Source: Schoenoplectus triqueter
Taxonomy: Eukaryota; Streptophyta; Magnoliopsida; Poales; Cyperaceae
Assembly: GCA_964058805.1 (NCBI GenBank)
Contig: CAXKVV010000707.1
Location: forward strand, 1-28,648
Direction: 5' to 3'
DNA: 28,648 nt
The stretch's first letter is position 1. Each line of letters begins with the position of its first letter. Position numbers and translations under genes: made by a program. Under the pieces are notes generated by a model that was given only the letters and a program-made list of their open reading frames with translations, did not search any database and had not been told where the DNA came from. Positions 11,026 through 22,661 of this stretch are shown piece by piece.

Positions 11026-14000
11026 AAAATCATCAAAACACATTATGAACTTTTATTTAAACAAATTATTTGCGTTTTATGTCATTTTGGACCATAGTTG
11101 AACATAAGTTCGTGAAATTTTTTATATAAACTCCAAGTATTGTCTATTATTTATTTTTATAATTAGAAATTTAATATGAAAGATCTACGATACTATTTTT
11201 GCATAAACATCATCAAGACGCATTAGAAACTGTTGTTTAAACAAGTTGTTTTTTTTTATTATTTTATTTTGGCCTCATAACTGCAAATTAATTCCTGAAA
11301 ATGCATATTGGATAATCCAAATATTGTCTATTGTATATGCTTAAATTTAAATGTTTGAAACAAAGATGCAACATACTATTTTGCATAAACTGCATCAAGA
11401 CGCATTAAAAACTATTGTTTAAATAAGTTGTTTGTGTTTTATGCTATTCTGACCTCGTAGCAGCGCAATAATTCGTCCAAATTCATATATATGCTCCAAA
11501 TATTGTCCACTATATATTTTTATATTTAAATACTCGATATAAAGATTCTACGACACTAATTTTGCATAAAACTCCATCAAGACGCATTAAAAATAATTTT
11601 TTAAACAAACTATTTGCGTTTTATGTTATTTTGGGCTGATAAATGTACATAAATTCGTGCAAATTCATACGGATATTCTCAATATTGTCTATTATATATT
11701 TTTATAATTAAATATTCCATACGAAAATTCTATGGCATTACTTTTGCTTAAAACTTCATCAAAACGCATAAAAGCAGTGTTTTAAACAACTTGTTTGTGT
11801 TTTATGTTATTTCGGCCAAAGCACATGAGTTCGTAAAAATTCATATGGATATTTCTAATATTATTTATTATATATTTTATAATTATATATTCAATATAAG
11901 AAATCTACGACACTAATTTTGGATAAAACATCATCAAGACGCAGTAAAAACTGTTGTTTAAATAAATTATTTGTATTTTTAATCATTTTGGCCGCATAAC
12001 AGCACATAAATTCATGCAAATTCATATGTATGCTTCTAATATTGTCCATTATTTGTTCTTATAATTAAATATTTGATATAAAGATTCTACGACATCAATT
12101 TTGTCCAAAACTTCACCAAACACAGTAAAACGATTATTTAAATAAGTTGTTTGTGTTTTATGTTATTTTTGGCTCATAATTGGACGGAAGTTCATGAAAA
12201 TTCATAAAGCATTTTTTTATAACTCAATAATCGATATAAATATTTTACGACACTAATTTTGTATAAAATATCATCAAGACGCATAAGCCATTTTGTTTTT
12301 AATCATTTTTTTCCTCATAACAGCACATACAGTTGTGCAAATTCTTATTTATACTCCTAATAGTATGTATTATGTGTTCTTACAATTAGATATCTGATAT
12401 AAGGATTTGACAACACTAATTTTGTACAAAACTTCGACAACAACGCATTTAAAATTATTATTTAAGTAGGTTGTTTATGCTTTTAATCATTTTGGTCTTG
12501 TAACTACACATAAATTAATGTAAATTCGTATGGATATTTCTAATATTTTCTATTATACATTTTTGTGATTAAATTTTCGATTTGAAGATTCTACCACACT
12601 AATTTTGCATAACACTTCATCAAGATGAATTAAAAACTGTTGATTAAACAAGTTGTTTATATTTTATTTTATTTTGGCCTCATAGCTGCACAAAATATTG
12701 ATTCCGTTTTTAATTCATGCAAGTTCATATGATAATATTTTTTTAATAATTAGATATTCGAAATGAATATTTTATGACATTAATTTTCATAAAAACATCA
12801 TCAAGACGCATTAAAACTGTTATTTTAATTACGTTCAATGTTATTTCGGCCTATTAGTTACACACTAATTAGTGCAAATTAAAATGTATATTCCAAATAT
12901 TGTCTATTATATATTTTTATAATTTAATACTCGATATAAAGATTCTACAACTGTATTTTTTGCAAAAAAAAACTTCATCAAGATGTATTTAAAACTGTTA
13001 TTTAAACCGGTAGATTCCGTTTTTAAATATTTTGGCCTCATAACTGCACATAAATTTCTGCAAATTCATTTTTACTCTCCTAATATTATATAATGTATGT
13101 TCTTATAATTAAATATTCGACATGAAAATTTAACGACACTAAATTAGCATAAAACTTTATGAAGACACATTTAAAACTGTTGTTGAAACAAGTTGTTTGC
13201 ATTTTGAATAATGTTGGCCCCATAACTGACCATAAACTCATGAATTTTTGTATGAGTATTTGAAATATTGTCTATTATATATTGTATAATTTAATATTTG
13301 ATATGAAAATTCTACAATATAAATTTTGCACAAAACATCATCAAGTCACATTAAAAACTGTTATTTGAACAAGCTGTTTGCGTTTTATATTATTTTGCTC
13401 CATAACTGCTCTCAAATTTCCTGAAAATTAATATATATACTCATAGTACTATCTAGTATATATTTTTATAATTGAATATTCAATATTAATACTCTACGAC
13501 ACTAATTTTGCATAAAATATTATTAAAACACATTAAAAATTATTGTTTAAACAAGTTGTTTGCGTTTTGATAATTGAATATAAATTCATGAAAATTCTTA
13601 CATAAACTCCAAATATACTATTATATGTTTTGATAATTGAATATTCAATATGACGAATCTACAACACTAATTTTACATAAGCCATCATCAAGACGCAATT
13701 AAAAACTATTGTTTAAACAAGTTTTTTTCGTTTTAAATCATTTTGGCCTCTTAACTGCACAGAAATTTGTACGAATTCGTATGTACACTCATAAATATTA
13801 TATATTTTTTATATTAAATATTTGATATAAAGATTTGACGAATACTAATTTTGCATAAAACTTCATCAAGACGCATTTAATATCATTGTTTAAACAAGTT
13901 GTTTGCCTTTTTAATCATTTTGGCCCCATAACCGCAGATAAATTCATGCAAATATCCATATGGATATTCCTAATATTATCTATATTCTGTTTTAAAATTA

Positions 14001-15047
14001 AATATTCGATATGAAGATTATATGACACTCATTTTGCATAAATCATCATCAAAACACAGCAAAAACAGTTTTTTTTTAAAAAAAAACAAGATATTTGCGT
14101 TTTTAATCATTTTCCCACCTAACTGCACAAAAATTGGTGGAAATTTATGTGTACTGCAAATATAGTCTATTATATATTTGTATATTTTAATATTTGATAT
14201 GAAGACCCTACGATATTAATTTTGCATAAAACATCATCCGGACGCAATGAAAACAAGTTGGTCAAACAAGTTGTTCGCGTTTTATATTATCTTGCCCTCA
14301 TAACTGCACATTAATTGGTGAAAATTCATATGGATACTACTAATCTTGTCTGTTGTTTGTTTTTGTATCTAAACATTCAATATGAAGATTCCATGACATT
14401 AGTTTTCCATAACACATCATCAAAACACATTAAAAAAACTGCAGTTTAAACAAGTTGTAAGTTTTTATAATATTTTGGACTCGTAATTGCACATAAGTTC
14501 ATGCAAATTCAAATCTATACTCCTAATATTGTCTATTATATGTTCTTATAATTAAATATTCGATATGAAGACCGTATAATGCTAATTTTACATAAAGCGT
14601 CATCGAGGCATTAAAAACTGATGTTTAAACAAGTTTTTTGCGTTTTATGTTATTTTGCCCTCATAACTACAAATTAATTTGTGAAAATGCATGTGGATAA
14701 TCCTAAAATTATCAATAATATATGTTTATATTTAAATGTTCGATACGGATTTGCTATGATACTAATTATGCATAAAACTTCATCAAGACGCATGAACAAC
14801 AGTTGTTTAAAAAAGTTTTTTGTGCTTTATGTTATTCTGACCTCATAACTGCACTATAATTCTTGCAAATTCGTATGTATGCTACTAATATTGTCTACTA
14901 TATATTTTTATAATAAATTTTCGATATAAAAAAATTATACGACAATAATTTTGCCTAAAACATCCCAAAGACTCATTAAAAATAATTGTTTAGACAAGTT
15001 ATTTGCTTTTAATGTTATTTTGCCCTCATAAATTCGCATAAATTCAT

Positions 15048-16660
15048 GCAAATTCATATTCGTTAGGAAGATTATATGACAATGATTTTGCATAGAATTT
15101 CATCACGACACATTTGAAACTGTTTTTTATACAAGTTGTCTGTGTTTTATGTTATTTAGGCTGATAACTGAGATAAATTCATAATCTCAATACTATCTAT
15201 TTTTTTGTAATTAAATATTCAATATGAGAATTCTACGACACTAATTTTGCCTAAAACTTCATCAAAACACATAAAAGCAGCTCTTTAAACAACTTATTTC
15301 TGTTTTTTTTGTTATTTTGGCCACACAACAACACATGAATTCGTGAATATTTATATTGGGTATTCCTAATATTGTTTACTCAATATTCAATATAGAGGTT
15401 CTACGACACTGATTTTGGATAAAACGTCATCAAGACGCACTGAACGCTGTTGTCTAAACAAGTTATTTTGTTTTTAGTTATTTTTACGTTAAAAATGCAC
15501 ATAAATTTGTGAAAATTCTTTTGTATACTCTTAATATTATATATTATGTGTTCTTAAATATAAAGACGCATCAAAGACGCATTTAAAATAGTTGTTCAAA
15601 CAAGTTGTTTGCGTTTTTGATCATTTTGGCCACATAACCGAACATAAATTCGTGAAATATTTATATATATACTTCTAATATTGTCTATTATATGTTTTTA
15701 TAATTAAATATTTAATATAAAGATTCTGCTACAATTATTTTGCACAACACTTCATCAAGACGAATTAAAAATTATTGTTTAAACCAGTTGTCTGCGTTTT
15801 ATATTATTTTGACCTCATAACTGCACATCAATTCACACATGTTAATATGTGTACTGATAATATTTTTTATTATGTATTTTTATAATTAGATATTCGATAT
15901 GAAGATTTTTACGACATTAATTTTGCATAAAAACTTCATCAAGACACATTGAAAACTGTTATTTAAACAAATTGTATATGTTTCATGTTATTTTGGCTTC
16001 ATAGCTGCATATTGATTCGTGCAAATTCATATATATAGTCCAAAGATTGTCTATTATATGTTTTTATAATTTATTATTCGATATGAAGATTCCACGACTT
16101 TAATTTATGCATAAAACTTCATCAAGATGTATTTTGAACTGTTGTTTAAACAAATAGGTTTCGTTTTTAATCACTTTGGCCTCATAACTGCACATAAATT
16201 TCTGCAAATTCATTTTTACACTCCAAATATTATATATATGTTCTTATAATAAAATATTCGACGTTAAGATTCGGTGACACTAATTTTGCATGAAACTTAA
16301 TGAAGACACATTTTAAACTGTTACTTAAGCGAGTTGTTTGTATTTTTTGTTATTTTGGTCTCATAAGTGCGCATAAATTCGCACAAATTAATATATATAC
16401 TCATAATATTATCTATTATATGTCTTTATAATTTAATTCTCAATATTAAGATACTACGATATTAATTTTGCACAAAACATCATTAAGACACATTAAAAAA
16501 TGTTGTTTAAACAAGCTGTTTGCTTTTTTAATCATTTTGGCCTCACAACTTCACATAAATTCGTAACAAATTATATGAATACTTCTAATACTATGTATAT
16601 TATATGTTTCTATAATTAACCATTCGATATGAAGATTCTTTGACATTCATTTTAAAAAAC
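15048..16660 (+). repeat. Duplicated 1.61-kb satellite block, copy B
   Basis: Nearly identical to 9412-11025 and therefore a recent duplication. Its right edge is exactly the border of the large inverted-repeat locus: after TTTTAAAAAAC at 16660 the sequence switches to TGTTTACCCTTG. The true extent of the duplication may be hidden beyond that insertion. Confidence 0.9.
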
Positions 16661-16847
16661 TGTTTACCCTTGAAAAATTTCAAGGATGAATAGATGAATA
16701 AATGAAATAAATTGATGATAAATCATAAGAAAGGGGAAGAAGAGAGAGAGCAGTGGAGAGATGGCCCACTGATCAGAAGAGGTCGCTGCCTAACCCCGGA
16801 ACAAATCCATTAGTCCCACAATGGAATGCTGGGCATGAAGTGAAGAG

Positions 16848-16855
16848 TATAAATA
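16848..16855 (+). promoter_or_regulatory. TATA-like box (TATAAATA) near the left end
   Basis: TATAAATA followed by CCCCGC and a CT-rich stretch is a good plant core promoter pattern. A transcript starting at about 16880 would run straight into the hairpin at 16885-16932 and then along the left arm. No protein-coding frame follows. Confidence 0.45.
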
Positions 16856-16884
16856 CCCCGCTATTCTCTATCCACTCAGCATGA

Positions 16885-16932
16885 GTGACACCCAAGAAGA
16901 TCGAGGGAGAGAGGAGACCTCTTGGGTGTCAC
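16885..16932 (+). repeat. 12-bp perfect stem-loop
   Basis: GTGACACCCAAG (16885-16896) pairs perfectly with CTTGGGTGTCAC (16921-16932) over a purine-rich 24-nt loop. CATG flanks both sides and extends the stem past one bulge. Confidence 0.85.
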
Positions 16933-17227
16933 CATGTGATTATATTTTCTCTGACAAGTGGGACCCACCTGGCAGTCCCTTGTAGATGAATCTAACAACA
17001 TAGCCTATCTGATGAGTCACCATGTGACCATTTTCACTGACAGGTGGACCCCACACCTCAGTGACCTATTGAAGGAGTCAGAATTGAACCCTAAAAATCT
17101 GCCTTTGGAGCTAACCCTAGAAAGGAGCTGAAGCAGTATAATCCCTATGCTACATGAAATGATGTCAATGCCAAGCTAGCATTTTGATGCAACTAGTCAT
17201 GAGAAATTCCAAATGTGATTTTGCTTT

Positions 17228-17402
17228 CAAGGCTGACCTGGTGCCAAAGCTGCGAGCAACCACCTAACCATGCTTTGATTTGTGTCAATTACTGATAAGT
17301 AGTCAGTTCTTTGACCAAGTCACCCTCATGTTAAGGGATTGAAAGTCAATTTCACAAGACTGATCAGGTGCCAAAGCTGGGAGCAACCACCTGATCAAGT
17401 CT
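17228..17402 (+). repeat. Two hairpins, shared loop CCAAAGCTGSGAGCAAC
   Basis: Unit 1: left stem 17228-17243 and right stem 17261-17277 around a 17-nt loop. Unit 2: AGACTGATCAGGTG (17357-17370) and CACCTGATCAAGTCT (17388-17402), a 14-bp stem with one bulged base, around nearly the same loop. The stems of the two units differ from each other yet each side tends to match its partner. Both units are also present in the right arm at about 28325-28500. Confidence 0.8.
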
Positions 17403-17867
17403 AGATTTGTATTAATTGCTGATAAGTAGTCAGCATTTGATCAAATCAAGCCCTAATGAATATCAATATAAGTCTAATTGGTGTTTAGTTAGGGTGGTTT
17501 CTGCAAGAGAGAGATAATTGGCAGAGACATTGAGCTACAAATGAGATCAGGGATTAATTCATAAGGAATAATAGGGTTTTATGAATAAAAGAATTTTTAA
17601 TTCAGAGAGGCAGGGGCAAAAATGGAATTAAAAATTACAGGGATGATCATCATGATTTTAGGGATTTTTGGTGAAAATTTCATAATTTTTGGATAAGTGG
17701 AGCTATTAAAATAAATTCAGGGAAGATAAAAGCAGAATAAATGGATTAATCAAGGGCTGAGATTTGATCAGAGCAGTTCTGGGTGCAAGTTGGGGATGAT
17801 AGCAGCTCTGGGTACAAACTGGGTGCAAGAAACACAGAGGGAATAAAATAAGCGAAGAGAGAGGGTG

Positions 17868-18100
17868 TGCCACGTGGCAGCCTCTCATTGGGCCATGTCA
17901 GTAAGTGGGCCCCACCCAGGTATGAGTCACTGACAGGTGGGCCCCACCTAAGTGCCACGTGGCAGACAGCCAGTGGGCCACCTCACCACCCTAGTGCCAC
18001 ATGGCACCACACCAGAGGTCCACTTAACTCAACCCTATGCCACATGGCACAGCCAGAGGAGACCACCTCACCACCCTAGTGCCACATGGCACTACACTAC
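17868..18100. repeat. Left array of TGCCACGTGGCA-type palindromes
   Basis: Perfect 12-bp G-box palindromes are at 17868-17879 and 17953-17964, followed by three TGCCACATGGCA derivatives. GTGGGCCCCAC palindromes lie between them. CACGTG is the core recognised by plant bZIP and bHLH factors; real binding is not shown. Confidence 0.8.
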
Positions 18101-18300
18101 AGAGCCACCTCAGCATGGATCAATACTATAACAGATGATTAATGGATTGATTAAACAAGTGGACCTATCAGAGTGTGCCAAGTCAGATCAATTAGTTTTA
18201 AGCAGAGAGTTAATCAATTCACAGCTGGACTAATGGGCCGAGATTCATATACTTACATGTGGGGCCCATTTGTCAGGTTTATGAATGTATAGCTCACACA

Positions 18301-19240
18301 GGCAATCATGCACCTAGCCTATGCACAGATCTAATCAGAGATTTAAATCAAAAGAAAGAAGCGGTGTGTACCTGGCTCACTCGTGTTGCCCCTCTGACTG
18401 TGGGTCCCACCTAGTAGTGGACTCTGTGCGCCGAGCGCGCCCCCTTCTCTCTCTTCTCCTTCTCCCCTCCCTCTCTTCTTTCTTCTTCTCGACGAGGCAG
18501 AAGGCGCCATTAACGCTGATCAAGCTCTCCAAAGCTCGCAACTCCAATTCCTTTCACCTAGAGCTAGCCTATACATGGGAGAGTATGTGTAATTGATCAA
18601 AATCGGAAAGTGATGAGTGAATAGGGTTATTGAGAGAGATGAATACCTCGGGTGATTGATGAAACACTTCTGTCCTTGCTTTAAAATTGAAAATTGATGA
18701 TGTAGGCTTCTTCTATTCACTTAGGCGACGCTGTGTATGAAGAAAGGAGCAGCAATTAGGGGATGAATTGAAGTAATTGAGAAGAAGTGGTGAAGTCGGG
18801 CAAATGGAGAAAACTTGAAACCCTGCACTCTCAGCTTGAATTGGCAATGCTTGTAGCTTCCCTGTACTTACACGATGCTGTTTAAGTGATGGAGATTATC
18901 AATTGGATAGTGGAGATATGTCTTTGATCAAAGCTCACAATCGGGTGATAAAGCTTTGAATTTTGGAGATAAACTACAATGGCAGAGGATGAATGAATGC
19001 TCTAGATACATTGGAATGAGTATATATAGTATGTTTAGATGCTCTAGAAGGTTCTAGCAACAGATAAGAAGGGGAGTCAAACATGGTCAACAGTGAAAGG
19101 CTTAAGCTTTGGATTCTTTGAATAGGGGCCCACATCGCAACAGAAGCACTAACAGAATTGAAGAACCATACCCATGAGCCAAGGAAGTCCAATTGTTGGT
19201 GTATGAGTGGTGTACAGTTCTGATTCCTTGGTGCACCATC
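18301..19240 (+). other. Left arm, middle segment, strongly diverged
   Basis: This part aligns only patchily with its counterpart at about 26250-27310. Shared islands include the GTACCTGG region and the pattern of TGCTCTAGA...AAGGTTCTAG at about 19036-19060. A CT-rich tract lies at 18445-18490. No protein is recognised; the open frames at 18321-18596 and 18974-19288 have no family features. Confidence 0.6.
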
Positions 19241-19457
19241 CCAATTGCCTATATAAAGCATCTGATCCATGGAGAACCAACAACACACACATACAGAAGA
19301 TAGGAGACAGAGAGAAGATACTATAGAGATTGCATATAGAATCTAGAGAGAGAGAGAGAGAAGAGAGGAACAAGAATCAAGAGAAGCTTAGCAGAATTGA
19401 TTGATCTCGGTTTTAACTTGAGAACTCAATTCCTTTGCTTCAATTGCTTGTCTGAAG
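19241..19457 (+). promoter_or_regulatory. Inward-facing promoter-like region and leader with splice donor, left arm
   Basis: CCAAT at 19241 is followed by CTATATAAAG at 19249-19258, a GA-rich leader with an (AG)n tract at about 19345-19365, and a good donor (GAAG|GTAAGC) after 19457. The same order (TATATAAA, GA-rich leader, donor) is found on the minus strand of the right arm. This looks like a noncoding transcription unit reading toward the spacer; transcription is inferred. Confidence 0.5.
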
Positions 19458-19870
19458 GTAAGCTCTACACTCTATTACTTGCTAATTGAGAGTCAGTGAG
19501 TTTAATTTTTGAAGATTGAAGCTTTAGAGATGTAATCGCCACTGGAAATCAGTATTTCACTGTACTGTCTTTGAATTTCTTCGAATTTCAACTATTTCTT
19601 CATGATTTTCTTCTTTATTTCATGCATTGCAAGTTTATATAGTATAAATCTTTCATTTCTTTCAATGAATTTTGCTCAAAGATTGATGAATGAGGCTGTT
19701 AAATCGATTGATCTCAGTTCAACTTGAGAACTCGGTAACAGTTGAGTTCATTGATCAATTCTTGATTCTTGAGTGAGAATTACCTTGATCCCTGTTAGTA
19801 CTATATGCATTAGGGTCTGTGGAGTCCTTTAAAGTCGATTGATCTCAGATATAATCTTGAGAACTCGACT
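19394..19870 (+). repeat. Three hairpin units with the core TTGATCTC...CTTGAGAAC
   Basis: Unit 1 (19394-19432): GAATTGA pairs with TCAATTC, 7 bp. Unit 2 (19697-19741): CTGTTAAATCGA pairs with TCGGTAACAG. Unit 3 (19833-19870): AGTCGA pairs with TCGACT. The inside of each unit is nearly constant and partly self-complementary (GATCTC/GAGAAC), while the flanks differ between units but match each other within a unit. Confidence 0.75.
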
Positions 19871-20690
19871 GATTTGAAGTTTTAATACTGTTATCGCGTT
19901 CCGTTTCTGAAATTGAGTTTTAGATTGAGAATTAGGGAAGATCATAAGCATAAGCATGTGTGTCATAGTTTAGATGAGTGTTATAAAGAGTATTAAGCAT
20001 GATAATGCCAATGTTGATCAATGAATAATAAGAATTTGAGGAAAATTGCGATCGGTACCGACAGCTCCTATTGCATTTCAACAACCATACCGAATAGTAG
20101 AATCACAGACCAATTTGAATTGCTCTAGTCATGCTAGAAGGTATTTTCATGTATATACGATGCTAATTGAGTAATTAATTGATGGAAAACATGATCAATT
20201 GCTTTGAATTTAGAGAATGTAACACTCGGTACCGACTGGTACCAAATTGATTCATCTGGTATGGGTATACAACACGATTCACCGTATAGATTGTTGATCA
20301 GACACCACAGAATGATTCCTTATAACAAGGCGATGCTAGGGAAGTCGCCTGATCGGAGGAAGATGGCCGCAATCGCCGGCGACGTCGTTAGCGTGAATCT
20401 TGAAGAAGCTGTTGACTGGAGAGTCAGATAATCGCAGCGGCACGGATATTAACGCGCGTGTGTGAATCTTGAAAAGATCGAACGTGTGAAATAAAGCGCT
20501 GTATTGAATAAAGATGTGGATATGAATCTGGGCCGTCCATCTAATACAAATTAATCTCAAAGCAAATCTGACGGCCCAAATAAGAATGGAGTTAAATAAA
20601 AGATAGGCGCTGATCTTGATACAGATCTGGCGGCCCAGATTAAGCCCATTAATTAAATAATAACAGAATAGTAATAATATAGAGTAAATA
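19871..20690. other. Left arm, inner GC-richer segment
   Basis: It is homologous to about 24740-25500 in reverse orientation. It includes the TCGGTACCGA palindromes at 20052-20061 and 20226-20235, and a short GC-rich stretch (ATGGCCGCAATCGCCGGCGA, from 20363). GGCCGCCAGATC and GGCCGTCAGATT phrases occur on the minus strand. The frames here are short and not conserved as protein between the arms. Confidence 0.6.
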
Positions 20691-21735
20691 AATGATTTGA
20701 AAATACTCCTGAACTCCAAATTGACTCAAATTTGTTTCTAAAATTTTCTTATTTTTCATACTATTTTTCTATACAATAATATTCCAGTTTTAAAAATATA
20801 ATCATGATAAAACAATTTAAAAGCAAAATACATTACATATATTGATATAGTTGACCTAGCTTTGACTTGTCATTTTAAATACTATAAAAATTCTAAAAAT
20901 ACAAATAAAAATCATCAATAATAACTAGATATATTTTAGTGATTTTTCAAGTGATTTTCCATGAAATAATAATGATGATTGTAATATGCTATAATAAAAG
21001 TGAGATTAGCTATATTCTTTGATAAATAAATAAAAAAATAAAAATAATAATAGATATTATATTGATATTTTCTGTAAAAAAAGAATAATAGAAATAAATA
21101 GCATAAAATATACAAAAATATATTACTATGGTAATAAATAGTAAAATACATTTTCTTTCATAATAAAGAATGATAATATAGTTTTAGAATATGAATTGTA
21201 TTTCTTTTGTTATTTCTATACAAAAATATACAATAAAAATACTTTTGATGAATAAAATGAAATAAAAATAATAGTTGTAATAAAAGTATACTAAATTTCA
21301 TCTCTTATAGCTATTTTTCAACTAATAATAGTAATAATAAAAAAATCTTATACTTTTCTATAGATAATAAATAAGGATAATAAAAAAATGGATATAATGA
21401 ATAGTATAATAAATAGAATAGAATATTAGTAATGATTTCTTTTAGCTATTATAGATATTAAAAAAAAAAATAATAAAAAAATATAATAATAAAAATAATA
21501 ATAGTAAAATAGTATAGCTAACCATCTTTTAATTTTGTAAATAATTCTTACATAATGAATAGTATTACAATATAATAGAATATAATAACAAAATTCTATT
21601 ACTTTAGCTATTATAAGCAGTTTGAAAATATAAATAAAAAACATAGCTATCTTACTTTCTATTATTTTTGTAAGTGATTTTCTACAGAATAAATAGAGTT
21701 TAGAAATAATAAAAATAGAATTTTACTACTTTAGT
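20691..21735. repeat. Left arm, AT-rich inner end
   Basis: About 1 kb that is almost entirely A and T, matching about 23690-24735 in reverse orientation at roughly 85-90 % by eye. It contains recurrent TTAGCTATT phrases and small TAGAAT/ATTCTA hairpins. No gene is present; the minus-strand frames are low-complexity. Confidence 0.85.
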
Positions 21736-22000
21736 GTGCGACCCTTTTTCGCGCGCCGCCGCACCGCCGCCGGGCGGTGGGTTCTGCGGAAGAAGGACAC
21801 GGAGATCCCTCCCGAGCGTGCATCTGCTGGGTGTCGGCCGATTCTGCCGTTTAGAGATATTTGGATGCACATTCAGGGGGTTTTTAGTGATTGTGAGTTC
21901 TTGTAGATTCCGGTGGGCGCAAGCCCCCACCGTTAATTACCCTGGGCTACGAACCTCGAGGCACCTCTGGATCTTTGAAAGAGAGAAGCAAATAGTATAG
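21736..22000 (+). other. GC-rich start of the spacer with two hairpins
   Basis: An abrupt switch from AT-rich to GC-rich DNA. CACCGCC (21762-21768) pairs with GGCGGTG (21773-21779), and CGGTGGG (21911-21917) pairs with CCCACCG (21926-21932). An 88-codon frame at 21734-22000 shows no family features. Confidence 0.7.
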
Positions 22001-22050
22001 TTAAAAGATGGTCAAGTGGTCGTCTAGGTTCATAAGAACGGATCTACGGA

Positions 22051-22290
22051 AGATGAACCTACCAACAGACCGGTTCAATCTAGGGAAGACAAAACCTACA
22101 AACAGATCGGTTTTGTCTTATGGGGGACGAACCTACAAACAGACCGGTTCAGTCCATGCCACCTCGAGATGTAACCTTACCAACAGACCAGGTTAATCTC
22201 TTCATAGGGGGCTTGAGGTGAGTCTACATACAGACCGACTCGACCTCCGTTGATCTAGAAGATAAACCTACAAACAGACCGGTTCAATCT
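22051..22290 (+). repeat. Hairpin array A, six units with the loop TACMAACAGACC
   Basis: Left/right stems: 22051-22059/22072-22081; 22086-22096/22109-22119 (11 bp perfect, AAGACAAAACC with GGTTTTGTCTT); 22125-22133/22146-22155; 22166-22177/22190-22200; 22215-22224/22237-22247; 22260-22268/22281-22290. The 12-nt loop is nearly constant. The stem cores vary by paired changes: GAACC/GGTTC, AAACC/GGTTT, TAACCT/AGGTTA, GAGTC/GACTC. The outer stem also covaries: AGAT/ATCT, AGAC/GTCT, GGAC/GTCC, GAGGT/ACCTC. Confidence 0.88.
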
Positions 22291-22310
22291 TAACTAGTCA
22301 ACAACCAATC

Positions 22311-22647
22311 ACACAAAATACAACTCGAAGCGCTGAGCCGGTTGATCTTGAGGTTGGTGAATCAGGAGAAGGGTGGATATGGCCCACGTATTTCTTCTCA
22401 CCGATCTTCTAGATCATGAATTCGTAGCACTAAGCCGATTCATAAACCTAGGAAACACAATTGCACACAATGTCAAACCTGAAGCGCTGGGCCAGTTCAA
22501 CATTGAGGCATGTGTTAGTGAAGGAACCTACCTACAGAACGGTTCACATTCACTGTTTTGTGGATGAATCTACCAACAGACCGATTCAATCTCACATTCT
22601 CGGGAAGTGAGCCGGGAGACAAACTCATCGATGGACGAGTTCAGTCT
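22311..22647 (+). repeat. Hairpin array B, mixed loops
   Basis: Three units use a loop like GAAGCGCTGRGCC or GTAGCACTAAGCC (about 22311-22352, 22415-22444 and 22469-22498). Two more use the array-A loop: 22517-22528/22541-22554 and 22560-22570/22583-22595 (GAATC/GATTC). One uses the loop ATCGATGGAC (22617-22626/22637-22647). Stems again differ between units and match within each unit, often with one or two bulged bases. The 64-codon frame at 22373-22567 is a product of the repeats. Confidence 0.75.
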
Positions 22648-22661
22648 TGCCAGCTCAAATG

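Larger units (their letters stand above)
9206..16660 (+). repeat. Satellite block 3, about 41 monomers of about 180 bp
   Basis: An uninterrupted head-to-tail array. Successive GGCCTCAT-type landmarks near 10545, 10724, 10906, 11089, 11273 and 11453 give steps of about 179-184 bp. Monomers are diverged from one another, apart from duplicated blocks. Most carry a GTTTAAAC core, the phrase CATCAAGACGCATT and an ATTCGATATGAAGATTCTAC region. No genes are present; all frames are closed. A 180-bp unit is the usual size for plant centromeric or heterochromatic satellites, but centromere identity cannot be shown from sequence. Confidence 0.92.
16661..17078 (+). other. Outer end of the left arm
   Basis: It starts TGTTTACCC and has an immediate 8-bp inverted repeat (CCTTGAAA AA TTTCAAGG at 16668-16685). 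It contains a TATA-like box, a strong hairpin and GGCCCAC/GGACCCCAC phrases that recur in the arms. Its partner would lie just beyond the window. Confidence 0.6.
17079..18300. repeat. Left arm, outer well-conserved segment
   Basis: Its reverse complement is at about 27320-28648 and is very similar by eye (well over 90 % in 17450-17880). The right copy is longer because it has extra palindrome units at about 27430-27640. Both copies keep the hairpin family at 17228-17402 and the G-box palindrome array. The 70-codon frame at 17867-18079 comes from palindrome repeats and is not called a gene. Confidence 0.9.

Noticed and set aside
5380..16660. Telomeric or rDNA repeats
   Set aside because: No run of TTTAGGG and no rRNA-like segments were seen; the unit is an unrelated AT-rich satellite of about 180 bp.
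17867..18079. Frame rich in Pro, His and Ser, with a longer relative at 27507-27860 (minus strand)
   Set aside because: It is the translation of repeated GCCACRTGGC palindromes and GGGCCCCAC phrases; the right-hand copy grew by repeat units.
22051..22595. CRISPR-like look: short constant segments between variable segments
   Set aside because: The constant part is only 12 nt, the variable flanks are complementary to each other, spacing is irregular, and the setting is plant nuclear DNA.
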